Source: VFZS01 sp964353255
GTDB lineage: Bacteria > Acidobacteriota > Terriglobia > Bryobacterales > Bryobacteraceae
Reading direction: 5' to 3'
NCBI GenBank assembly: GCA_964353255.1
Contig: CAYGVJ010000178.1
Location: 1 to 9,729 of the forward strand
Length of the DNA stretch: 9,729 bases
The position numbers and the translations under genes were made by a program. Below, one piece after another: positions 1 to 5,439 of this stretch. The stretch's first letter is position 1. Each line of letters begins with the position of its first letter. The notes beneath the pieces were generated by a model. It saw nothing but the letters and a program-made list of their open reading frames with translations, was not told where the DNA came from and made no database searches.

Positions 1-55
1 GCGCGCTTGCTTGGGGTGCAAGAGGTCCGGGGTTCAAATCCCCGCGGCCCGACCA
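1..55 (+). tRNA. tRNA-Pro (anticodon GGG), 5' end cut off by the window
   Basis: This is the 3' two thirds of a tRNA. The anticodon stem CTTGC (6-10) pairs with GCAAG (18-22) around the seven-base loop TTGGGGT (11-17). That puts the anticodon GGG at 13-15, followed by G37, as is usual for proline tRNAs. The T arm is CGGGG (28-32), loop TTCAAAT (33-39), CCCCG (40-44). The acceptor 3' strand is CGGCCCG (45-51), then discriminator A52 and an encoded CCA at 53-55. The GCGC at the very start is probably the 3' side of the D stem. The acceptor 5' strand, D loop and promoter lie outside the window. The proline assignment rests on the anticodon and the resemblance of the arms to bacterial tRNA-Pro. 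Confidence 0.93.
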
Positions 56-101
56 GAGCCTTCAAAGACGTGCCGCCACTCCCTCCCTCCGAAGGCCTCG
101 T

Positions 102-122
102 TTCAGGTCCAATTCAGGTCCA
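102..122. repeat. Tandem direct repeat TTCAGGTCCA x2 just downstream of the tRNA
   Basis: TTCAGGTCCA occurs at 102-111 and again at 113-122, an 11-bp period with one base between copies. It lies in the 136-nt stretch between the tRNA and the PD40 gene (56-191). Apart from a possible small reading frame at 139-195, I see nothing else there: no convincing terminator T-tract and no clear promoter. The repeat could be a binding site or the edge of an old tRNA-associated insertion, but no integrase is visible, so no function is assigned. Confidence 0.4.
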
Positions 123-191
123 CAGTCTCCGTGGGGCCATGAGCTCCTTGCTGACATCCTGCGGGCGATATACTTGGCGCCCGGGGCAGCC

Positions 192-950
192 ATGAGAATG
201 AGACAGGGCTTGTCGAGCTTGATCCCAGCGGTGCTTGCGATGCTCTGCCTTTCGGCCGGCGGCGGCCTCGGCTGCCAGGTGCAATCGAGCCGGCGGCTGC
301 CGCGCTACCGGAGCGGGATCACGATCTACGATCTGAAAGACCAGACCACGCGGACACGCTACGCCGCCGACGAGCTTTGGGAGGCGCCGAACTGGACTCC
401 CGACGGCAAATACCTGCTGGCCAACTCCGGCGGCGCGATCTACCGCATCCCGGTGCACGGCGCAGGCCCGGTCACACCCGAGAAACTGAGCCTGGATGCC
501 GCCTACTTCTGCAACAACGACCACGCACCCTCGCCGGATGGCAAGCTGCTGGCTTTCTCCGCCTCGTCGCCTTCCTCCAGGCGGTCGCAGGTATTCGTGG
601 CCTCCGCTGATGGCCGCAACGCGCGCCTGATAACGCCCAAGGCTCCGAGCTATTTCCATGGCTGGTCGCCCGACGGGCGCTGGCTGACCTTCGTGGCGCA
701 GCGCGAGGCGAGCTTCGACATCTATCGCGTCCCGGCGGCCGGCGGGGAGGAGGAACGGCTCACCTCTCACGGCGGCTATGACGACGGCTCCGAGTACTCG
801 CCCGATGGCCAGTGGATGTACTTCAACTCCGGCCGCTTCGGCGGCTGGCCGACCAATCACGGGATCTGGTCCTGGGGCAACGAAATCGTGGTTGGGTTCA
901 GCGCGGCCCACTTTCATGTGCGATTCTCCAACCCGCTCAGATACTCGTAG
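192..950 (+). CDS. TolB-like PD40 beta-propeller protein, truncated with a foreign C-terminus
   Basis: A 252-residue secreted protein of the WD40-like/PD40 (TolB-type) beta-propeller group, usually periplasmic or surface binding proteins. The start ATG at 192 is followed by MRMRQG and a hydrophobic stretch (residues ~7-27), a signal peptide or possibly a lipoprotein signal around Cys28 (GLGC, a poor lipobox). An in-frame TTG at 174 is possible but would add residues ahead of the signal. PD40 repeats follow, each with a PDG turn: TPDGKYLL (~69), SPDGKLLAF (~114), SPDGRWLTF (~159) and SPDGQWMYF (~203). After YFNSGR at ~214 the blade pattern stops. Residues ~214-241 (GGWPTNHGIWSW, EIVVGF) resemble the opening of sialidase-like BNR proteins. 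The last ~10 residues are antisense to the end of the converging gene, with a 37-nt overlap. Family members I know carry further blades, so this copy is probably inactive, a deletion product, or an assembly chimera. A weak GGGG at 183-186 is the only ribosome-binding candidate. Confidence 0.6.
   Translation: MRMRQGLSSLIPAVLAMLCLSAGGGLGCQVQSSRRLPRYRSGITIYDLKDQTTRTRYAADELWEAPNWTPDGKYLLANSGGAIYRIPVHGAGPVTPEKLSLDAAYFCNNDHAPSPDGKLLAFSASSPSSRRSQVFVASADGRNARLITPKAPSYFHGWSPDGRWLTFVAQREASFDIYRVPAAGGEEERLTSHGGYDDGSEYSPDGQWMYFNSGRFGGWPTNHGIWSWGNEIVVGFSAAHFHVRFSNPLRYS
831..914 (+). other. Sialidase-like (BNR protein) N-terminal fragment fused in frame
   Basis: Codons from about 831 read GRFGGWPTNHG then IWSWGNEIVVGF. 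From memory of the family, this GGWPxNxGIWSWGxEIxVGF pattern occurs near the N-terminus of secreted exo-alpha-sialidase-like BNR-repeat proteins of planctomycetes and acidobacteria. It is not part of a PD40 blade. The match breaks off at about 911-917, exactly where the end of the minus-strand TIM-barrel gene begins (its stop is at 914-916). The fragment therefore has a junction on each side. The family match is recalled rather than searched, so confidence is moderate. Confidence 0.45.
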
Positions 951-1798
951 GCAAGCCGGGCCGCGGCCTCGGCGTCCGACTTGATATCAAGGATCTCGAC
1001 CGAGATCCAGCCGCGATAGTCGAGCTCTTTCAGGGTGCGCAGCACGAGGGCGAACGGAAAGTCGCCGGCGCCCGGACGACGGCCATCCATCTCGTTCAGG
1101 TGGACGTGCCGGATCCACGGAAAATAGTCGCGCAGCAGCACATCCAGCGGCTTCTTCTCGGCGGCGGTGTTGTGGGTGTCAAAGATCGTCTGGACTGCCG
1201 GACTGTTTACGGCGCGAACAATGGCCATGGCTTCGGCCAGAGTAGTGACGACGTTGCACTGGTGCGGCGCAAGCGGCTCCACGAGGACACTGACGGAGCG
1301 GCTTTCGGCAATAGGAGCCAAAGCGCGCAGGCCGTCTGTCAGTCTCTGTGCGGCCTCCTGGGGTGTCGCGCCGTCGACGGCTTCGCGCTGTTTCGAGGAC
1401 CCGAGGACCATGACGGGCCGATCGGTCAAGTCGGCGGCCAGATCGATCAGGCGGGCGAAATAATCCCAGGTCTTCCGCCGAATGGGCGCATCGGGCGTGG
1501 TCAGGTGGAAGCCCGGAGGAGTCTTCAGGAATCCGTGCAGTCCGACGCAGCGCAGCCCCGCGCCTTCAACGACCCGGCGGGCCTCGCGCCGCTCCGCCGG
1601 CGAAAGCCACGCGGGATCCGCACCAAGATGAGCCGGCTCGATTTCAATCCCGGCATACCCGGCGCGCCGCGTCACCTTGCAGGCTTCCGGGAAGCTCATG
1701 GCGGCAAACGCGCCACTGCAAAAGGACAGACGGCTGTGCCACTGCCCGATGAGCGGCGCGGCGCAGCCGAGGAGAAACCTGCGGCGGATCATTCTCAT
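914..1798 (-). CDS. Xylose-isomerase-like TIM-barrel enzyme (sugar isomerase/epimerase family), Tat-type signal
   Basis: A 294-residue protein of the AP-endonuclease-2/xylose isomerase-like TIM-barrel family, whose members isomerise, epimerise or eliminate sugars and keto-sugars using a divalent metal. The expected ligands are visible: Glu174 in LVEPL, Asp207 and His209 in IFDTHN, His233 in HVHLNE, and Glu268 in ISVEIL. The GxGD loop at ~243-246 is also typical. The start ATG at 1798 overlaps the stop of the upstream amidohydrolase as ATGA, suggesting translational coupling; a longer in-frame start at 1996 would only translate the neighbour's coding DNA in another frame. The N-terminus (MRMIRRRFLLG followed by small residues) is twin-arginine-like, so the enzyme is predicted periplasmic, although the hydrophobic stretch is short and interrupted. 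It is the last gene of the four-gene run and converges on the PD40 gene. The substrate is unknown; with two Gfo/Idh/MocA neighbours, an oxidised sugar is plausible. Confidence 0.87.
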   Translation of the reverse strand: MRMIRRRFLLGCAAPLIGQWHSRLSFCSGAFAAMSFPEACKVTRRAGYAGIEIEPAHLGADPAWLSPAERREARRVVEGAGLRCVGLHGFLKTPPGFHLTTPDAPIRRKTWDYFARLIDLAADLTDRPVMVLGSSKQREAVDGATPQEAAQRLTDGLRALAPIAESRSVSVLVEPLAPHQCNVVTTLAEAMAIVRAVNSPAVQTIFDTHNTAAEKKPLDVLLRDYFPWIRHVHLNEMDGRRPGAGDFPFALVLRTLKELDYRGWISVEILDIKSDAEAAARLAYEYLSGLENRT

Positions 1799-2835
1799 AA
1801 GTTGAAGAGCTTCCGCGCGTTTTGCGAGTAAATCTTCGAGCGGTCTGCGGCCGGCAGGTTCTGGCTCTCGATCTGGTCGATGATGAGCTGAGGGTCCACC
1901 CACGGATGGTCGCTCGAATAGAGGAGCTTGTCGGCCCCGGCGAATTCCCAGGCATACTTGATGCCCAGGCCGATCGGGGTCACGGTATCGAGCCACACCC
2001 GCTTCAGGTAATCGCTGGGCGCGCGGCGGATGTTCTCAGCCCCACGCTTGAGCACCATGGTCTGATGGTCGATGCGCCCGATGAGGTACGGCAGCGCGCC
2101 GCCCACGTGCGGGCAAACCAGCTTCAAGTTCGGATGCCTTTCGAGCGTTCCGGACAGGATGAGCCGGCATAGGGCAATGGTGGTGTCGAACATCAGACCC
2201 AGCCCCGCGGCCATCTCATAGCCCTTCGTGGCCTGGTAGGTCATCGGGTGGGCCGGGTGCAACAGGAGCGGAACGCCCCGGCGCTCGGCTTCGGAGAACA
2301 GCGGACGGAAAGGCGCCTCGTCCGGGAAGCGGCCGTCCAGGTTGGAGTAGAGCAGAATGCCCTTCATCCCCAGCTTCGTGGTGGCGCGCTCGAACTCCTT
2401 GAGCATCGCCTCTGCCGTACCGAAGGGCAGTGTGGCAAGGCCGAAGAACCGCCGGGGATGGCGGCTCACGGCATCGGCGATGAAATCGTTCAGCAGGACG
2501 GCCATGGCTCCGGAGTCTCTGCCGAACAGCTCCGGGCCGGGGTCGTTGATGCTGAGCGCCGCCATGCTAATGCCCGTGCGGTCCATGTCCGCCAGCTTCG
2601 CGGCGACGTCGGTATGCTTGGGCAGAACGCGACGGCGCCATTCGCCGACGATGACGTAACGATCCCGCCCTTCGCGCACGACGTAGGGGGACGCCTTCCG
2701 TTTCTCCAGCAGCGAAAGGAACTCGTCCGAGAAGAGGTGGCTTTGGCAGTCGATGCGCCCGGCCGGGGCGGCCTGGCCGGTCGGAACCGCTACCCCAGCG
2801 GCTGCCATTTTCAGCAAATCGCGTCGTGTGTCCAT
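1795..2835 (-). CDS. Amidohydrolase family 2 (ACMSD/lactonase-like), Tat-type signal, atypical first metal site
   Basis: A 346-residue metal-dependent TIM-barrel hydrolase of the amidohydrolase_2 family, which includes aminocarboxymuconate-semialdehyde decarboxylase, aromatic decarboxylases and sugar lactonases. Family landmarks are His193 in LLLHPAHP, His243 in CPHVGGALPYLIGRID, Asp309 in LLYSSDHPW, and the closing NARKLFNL. The usual N-terminal HxH metal motif reads Gln31-Ser-His33 here (IDCQSH), so the first histidine is replaced by glutamine. The start ATG at 2835 gives MDTRRDLLKMAAAG, a good twin-arginine signal. A TTG at 2850 is in frame but would put five residues before it. The gene begins 11 nt after the upstream oxidoreductase stop and shares ATGA with the downstream TIM-barrel gene, so it is clearly in one operon. 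In this setting a periplasmic sugar-lactone hydrolase acting after a dehydrogenase is an attractive guess; decarboxylation is the alternative. Confidence 0.87.
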   Translation of the reverse strand: MDTRRDLLKMAAAGVAVPTGQAAPAGRIDCQSHLFSDEFLSLLEKRKASPYVVREGRDRYVIVGEWRRRVLPKHTDVAAKLADMDRTGISMAALSINDPGPELFGRDSGAMAVLLNDFIADAVSRHPRRFFGLATLPFGTAEAMLKEFERATTKLGMKGILLYSNLDGRFPDEAPFRPLFSEAERRGVPLLLHPAHPMTYQATKGYEMAAGLGLMFDTTIALCRLILSGTLERHPNLKLVCPHVGGALPYLIGRIDHQTMVLKRGAENIRRAPSDYLKRVWLDTVTPIGLGIKYAWEFAGADKLLYSSDHPWVDPQLIIDQIESQNLPAADRSKIYSQNARKLFNL

Positions 2836-2846
2836 CGTTCTTGGTT

Positions 2847-3869
2847 TCAAAACATCCCGCTCGCGCGGAGCAGCACTTCATGTACCAAAAGGTCCTCTTC
2901 GGGTGTGACCGGCAACTTCGTTTCCCCGCGCACCGCAGCAGCGAGCTCCACCAAGTCGTCCACGTAGCGGCGATACTTGGGAAGGGACACTTTCTGGACG
3001 CCTTGGCCATATGGGCCCGCGGCTTTCTCGAGGTCGATCGTCAGCTCGGGCTGTTCGATCGGGTTGACGATGGCGCAGCCGTTGGCGCCGTGGATCTCCA
3101 GCGCACGGTACCGCGAGGACCCGGGCTGCAGGCTCGCTCCTTGGACGATGCCGATCGCGCGGTCCCACTCGAACACAGCGAGGGTGTTGTCCTTCAGCGT
3201 GTCGTCAAATGGGCCGTCCCTGCGGAGGAACGGCGTGATCTTCCGCGGACGGCCCATCAGGCGCACCATCGGGTCGATGACATGACAACCCAGCTCGAAC
3301 ATGATGCCCCCGGCGAATTCCGCCCATTCCAGCCGACGCTTCGCCGCGAGCTGATTGCCGATGTTGGCTCTGACGAAGTACACGGAGCCCAGCCAGCCTT
3401 GCCGCGCCGCTTCCAGAGCCTTAACTATGCCCGGGTTGTAGCGCCACATGTAGCCCACCTGCAATAGCAGGCCTCTGTTGCGAGCGAGATCGACGACCTG
3501 CTGAAAGGCGGCCATATTGTCCGCCGGAGCCTTTTCCAGATGCAGGTGTTTGCCCGCCTCGAGCACCGCCAGTCCATCCGCCGCATGGTCGCGCACCGGC
3601 GACTCAACTGCGATGCCCCGGACATCCGGGTGCCTCAGAAGTTCCTCCCGGGCGAGCAGCGTGACCCCTTGCTTGCGGAGCGTTTCCTGCAACTTGGAAT
3701 CAGGCTCGCACACGCCGATCAGGTGCCAGTCGGGCGAGGAGCGCACGACCTCCAGCTTGCCGTCAGCATGGGAATGGCTGGCCCCCAGGAAACCGATACC
3801 TATTGGGGGTCTCTGGAGCGAGTTGGCGGCAGTACCGGCCGCGAGGCTGAGAAACAGACGTCTATGCAT
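2847..3869 (-). CDS. Gfo/Idh/MocA family oxidoreductase (second in operon), Tat-type signal
   Basis: A 340-residue NAD(P)-dependent sugar or cyclitol dehydrogenase-type protein. The Rossmann N-terminus shows GIGFLGASHSH (~24-34), a GxGxxG-like nucleotide loop with unusual histidines. The EKP catalytic-lysine motif appears as Glu112-Lys113-Ala114 (HLEKAPADN), keeping the lysine but not the proline. The C-terminal sheet domain carries FELGCHVID with His196 and Asp199, the position of the family's catalytic DxxxH region (Glu192 in place of Asp). The start ATG at 3869 has GGTGA (3874-3878) upstream and gives MHRRLFLSLAAG, twin-arginine-like. A GTG at 3908 would bury that signal and is not preferred. 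The length is normal for the family. Export with bound cofactor would resemble glucose-fructose oxidoreductase, the known Tat-exported member. The substrate is unknown. Confidence 0.88.
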   Translation of the reverse strand: MHRRLFLSLAAGTAANSLQRPPIGIGFLGASHSHADGKLEVVRSSPDWHLIGVCEPDSKLQETLRKQGVTLLAREELLRHPDVRGIAVESPVRDHAADGLAVLEAGKHLHLEKAPADNMAAFQQVVDLARNRGLLLQVGYMWRYNPGIVKALEAARQGWLGSVYFVRANIGNQLAAKRRLEWAEFAGGIMFELGCHVIDPMVRLMGRPRKITPFLRRDGPFDDTLKDNTLAVFEWDRAIGIVQGASLQPGSSRYRALEIHGANGCAIVNPIEQPELTIDLEKAAGPYGQGVQKVSLPKYRRYVDDLVELAAAVRGETKLPVTPEEDLLVHEVLLRASGMF

Positions 3870-3884
3870 AGGTTCACCAGAGAA

Positions 3885-3912
3885 GCGGCTGGAAGCCGCA
3901 CGGATCACCGTG
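3885..3912 (-). promoter_or_regulatory. Two adjoining hairpins in the 63-nt gap between the oxidoreductase genes
   Basis: In the intercistronic gap 3870-3932, GCGGCT (3885-3890) pairs with AGCCGC (3894-3899) around a three-base loop. CACGG (3899-3903) pairs with CCGTG (3908-3912) around the tetraloop ATCA. Both stems are perfect and share base 3899. There is no T-tract, so they are unlikely to be a terminator. A role in mRNA processing or stability, setting the ratio of the two oxidoreductases, is possible. GC-rich DNA makes short stems common, so this is only suggestive. Confidence 0.35.
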
Positions 3913-3932
3913 AAGGAGGCATCGACTTCGTC

Positions 3933-5198
3933 TCAGACCCCCTTCGGAGTCCCCCAGTGCTCGCGGTAGGTGCGCCTGGTCAGTGCGTTCGCCTCGGCAT
4001 CGCCGAGGATGGCTTCGGTTTTCGGGTCGAACTTCACGTTACGGCCGGTGCGGGCCACAATGTTGCCGAGGTGGCAGTGCAGCGTGGAGATGTGACCGAT
4101 CTCGATGTCGGCGCTGGGCCGCTGGCGCGAGCGCACGCACTCGACGAAATTCTCCAGGTGCCGGTCCCCCTCCTTTTCCACTTCGTGGAGCACCAGCTTG
4201 CCGTCGCGGTCGAACACCTTGAAGCCCGACTTGCGGTCCCATTCGCCAACCTGCATCATCCCGTCCGTGCCGTAGATCGACATCGCGTTGTCGTTGTTCT
4301 CCAGGCCGTACGGGTTCCAGATGCGCATCTCCCAGATGAGCACGCGGTTGTCGCCGTACTCGTACGTGATGTTCATGGTGTCGGGGGTCTGCTGGTCGTC
4401 GTCGAAGAAGATCTTGGCGCCCATGCCGCTGGCCTTGACGGGCGCTCCGACGCCCAGCGCCCAGCGCGCCTGGTCGATCTGGTGCGCGCCGTCGTTGCCG
4501 ATGTCGCCGGTGCCGAAATTCCAGTGCCAGTGCCAGTTGTAGTGGAAGCGGTTCTCGTTGAACGGAATCCAGGGGGCGGGTCCCACCCAGGTGTCGTAGT
4601 CCACGCCAGGCGGCACCGGCCCGTCAGGCTTGTGGCCGATGTTCGTGCGAAGCTGGACGTTCCAGGCCTTGGCCGCGAGCACCTTGCCGATCTTGCCCGA
4701 GCGTGCGTACTCCATCGCCTGGATGGTGGTGAGACGGGAGCGGGACTGAGTCCCGACCTGCATGACGCGGTTGTTGCGGCGCGCCGCCTCCAGCATCAGC
4801 CTCCCTTCGCGGATGTTGTGCGAGCACGGCTTCTCGACATAGACGTCCTTGCCCGCGTCGGCGGCCAGGATCGCCGCCGGAGCGTGCCAATGGTCCGGCG
4901 TGGTGATGAAGACCGCATCCACGCTCTTGTCCTCCAGCACCTTCCGCATGTCAGGGCCTGTCTTGGGCGTACCGCTCAGCCCCACCTTGGCCATCAGCTT
5001 AGTGGCCCGCTCCAGGTTGGCCTGGTCCACCTCGCACAGCCATCCAATCTCGATGCCGGGCACCCTCCCCAGCGACTGGACAAGGGAACGGCCGCGGCCG
5101 CCCACGCCAATCATCGCCAGGCGGACGCGATCGCTCGCGGCCACCGTTCTCACGCCGGCCGCCGCCGCGGCGGCCCCCAGGAAGTAACGTCGATTCAT
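3933..5198 (-). CDS. Gfo/Idh/MocA family oxidoreductase (first in operon), Tat-exported
   Basis: A 421-residue oxidoreductase of the Gfo/Idh/MocA family, longer than the ~340-residue neighbour and with the Trp/His-rich C-terminal domain seen in exported planctomycete, acidobacterial and Bacteroidetes members. MNRRYFLGAAAAAAG at the N-terminus is a clear twin-arginine signal. GVGGRG (31-36) is the nucleotide-binding loop, Glu122-Lys123-Pro124 (YVEKPCSHN) holds the catalytic lysine, and GDIGNDGAHQID (231-242) supplies the Asp236/His239 catalytic region. The segment NRFHYNWHWHWNFG (~216-229) is a hallmark of the subgroup. The start ATG at 5198 has AGGAG at 5208-5212, nine bases upstream; the reading frame stays open to 5426 but that part has no family similarity. 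It is probably periplasmic, with NAD(P) carried through the Tat pathway. It leads the four-gene operon and is preceded by a structured 241-nt leader. The substrate is unknown; sugars or glycosides are likely. Confidence 0.92.
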   Translation of the reverse strand: MNRRYFLGAAAAAAGVRTVAASDRVRLAMIGVGGRGRSLVQSLGRVPGIEIGWLCEVDQANLERATKLMAKVGLSGTPKTGPDMRKVLEDKSVDAVFITTPDHWHAPAAILAADAGKDVYVEKPCSHNIREGRLMLEAARRNNRVMQVGTQSRSRLTTIQAMEYARSGKIGKVLAAKAWNVQLRTNIGHKPDGPVPPGVDYDTWVGPAPWIPFNENRFHYNWHWHWNFGTGDIGNDGAHQIDQARWALGVGAPVKASGMGAKIFFDDDQQTPDTMNITYEYGDNRVLIWEMRIWNPYGLENNDNAMSIYGTDGMMQVGEWDRKSGFKVFDRDGKLVLHEVEKEGDRHLENFVECVRSRQRPSADIEIGHISTLHCHLGNIVARTGRNVKFDPKTEAILGDAEANALTRRTYREHWGTPKGV

Positions 5199-5207
5199 GC
5201 TATTCCA

Positions 5208-5212
5208 CTCCT
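5208..5212 (-). promoter_or_regulatory. Ribosome binding site AGGAG for the 3933-5198 oxidoreductase
   Basis: Read on the minus strand, AGGAG ends nine bases before the ATG at 5198. It is the best Shine-Dalgarno sequence in the operon and decides the start against the longer open frame reaching 5426. Confidence 0.75.
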
Positions 5213-5242
5213 GTCTGCCAGACCAGCCACAAAGCCGTCTGG
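5213..5242 (-). promoter_or_regulatory. Palindrome GTCTGCCAGAC plus a third GTCTG beside the ribosome binding site
   Basis: GTCTG (5213-5217) and CAGAC (5219-5223) form an 11-bp palindrome with an odd centre, directly abutting the AGGAG at 5208-5212. GTCTGG at 5237-5242 can also pair with CCAGAC at 5218-5223 across a 13-base loop. The arrangement could be a protein operator or a hairpin that presents or hides the ribosome binding site. No known motif was recognised. Confidence 0.35.
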
Positions 5243-5256
5243 ATCCGTCTTCTCTC

Positions 5257-5283
5257 CAGGAAACGCGTCTTGAGCGTTTCCTG
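5257..5283 (-). promoter_or_regulatory. Perfect 10-bp hairpin in the operon leader
   Basis: CAGGAAACGC (5257-5266) and GCGTTTCCTG (5274-5283) are perfect inverted repeats around a seven-base loop. They lie about 60 nt upstream of the start at 5198. No T-run follows on the minus strand, so it does not read as an intrinsic terminator. A DNA operator or an mRNA leader hairpin fits better. Confidence 0.5.
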
Positions 5284-5293
5284 CCATACCAGC

Positions 5294-5347
5294 GACTGCG
5301 CCACTCCGCCGCATGGCGGGGGGTCCCGCTTGCGGGCCAGCGCAGTC
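5294..5347 (-). promoter_or_regulatory. Three-way-junction-like structured element in the operon leader
   Basis: An outer stem GACTGCGC (5294-5301)/GCGCAGTC (5340-5347) of eight perfect pairs encloses two hairpins: CCGCC (5306-5310)/GGCGG (5315-5319) with loop GCAT, and CCCGC (5325-5329)/GCGGG (5332-5336) with a very tight loop. Linkers are three or four bases. The whole can fold as a compact three-way junction in RNA or a cruciform in DNA. It does not match a riboswitch class I know. It could be a leader RNA element or a dispersed palindromic (REP-like) repeat. Confidence 0.4.
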
Positions 5348-5373
5348 CGCGTTTTCCACAAGACTCCGCCCCC

Positions 5374-5402
5374 ATTTTAACCAGCACAACGACTTGCGTC
5401 TT
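5374..5402 (-). promoter_or_regulatory. Weak promoter candidate for the four-gene operon
   Basis: On the minus strand TAAAAT (5374-5379) is a five-of-six match to a -10 hexamer. The hexamer 17 nt upstream (AAGACG, 5397-5402) matches the -35 consensus poorly. It would start transcription just ahead of the structured leader. Otherwise the operon would depend on read-through from the receptor gene. Confidence 0.25.
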
Positions 5403-5415
5403 CTGTTCACAGTGA

Positions 5416-5430
5416 CCGGGGGCCACCCGG
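5416..5430 (-). terminator. Small GC hairpin after the receptor gene, doubtful terminator
   Basis: CCGGG (5416-5420) pairs with CCCGG (5426-5430) around five bases, 10 nt beyond the receptor stop at 5440. There is no T-tract on the minus strand, so termination would be weak or absent and transcripts may run on into the oxidoreductase operon. Confidence 0.2.
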
Positions 5431-5439
5431 GTTAGGGGC

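Noticed and set aside
139..195. 18-codon leader peptide before the PD40 gene
   Set aside because: The ATGA coupling is suggestive, but there is no good ribosome binding site, no runs of one codon as in attenuators, and no conservation can be checked.
114..917. 267-codon minus-strand frame opposite the PD40 gene
   Set aside because: The plus strand encodes four PDG-containing PD40 repeats and a signal peptide; the minus-strand translation has no recognisable fold.
812..1831. 339-codon plus-strand frame opposite the TIM-barrel gene
   Set aside because: It is antisense to a gene with all expected metal ligands and has no domain of its own.
1799..1996. N-terminal extension of the TIM-barrel protein to 1996
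   Set aside because: Those 66 residues are the amidohydrolase coding DNA read in another frame; the ATGA overlap at 1795-1798 is the natural start.
3540..5273. 577-codon plus-strand frame opposite the oxidoreductases
   Set aside because: The translation is a Val/Ala/His/Arg-rich shadow of two well-supported Gfo/Idh/MocA genes, with no start signals or family motifs.
5199..5439. Known riboswitch class in the operon leader
   Set aside because: Stems are present, but I recognise no conserved core of a described riboswitch, and there is no terminator or antiterminator pair with a T-tract.
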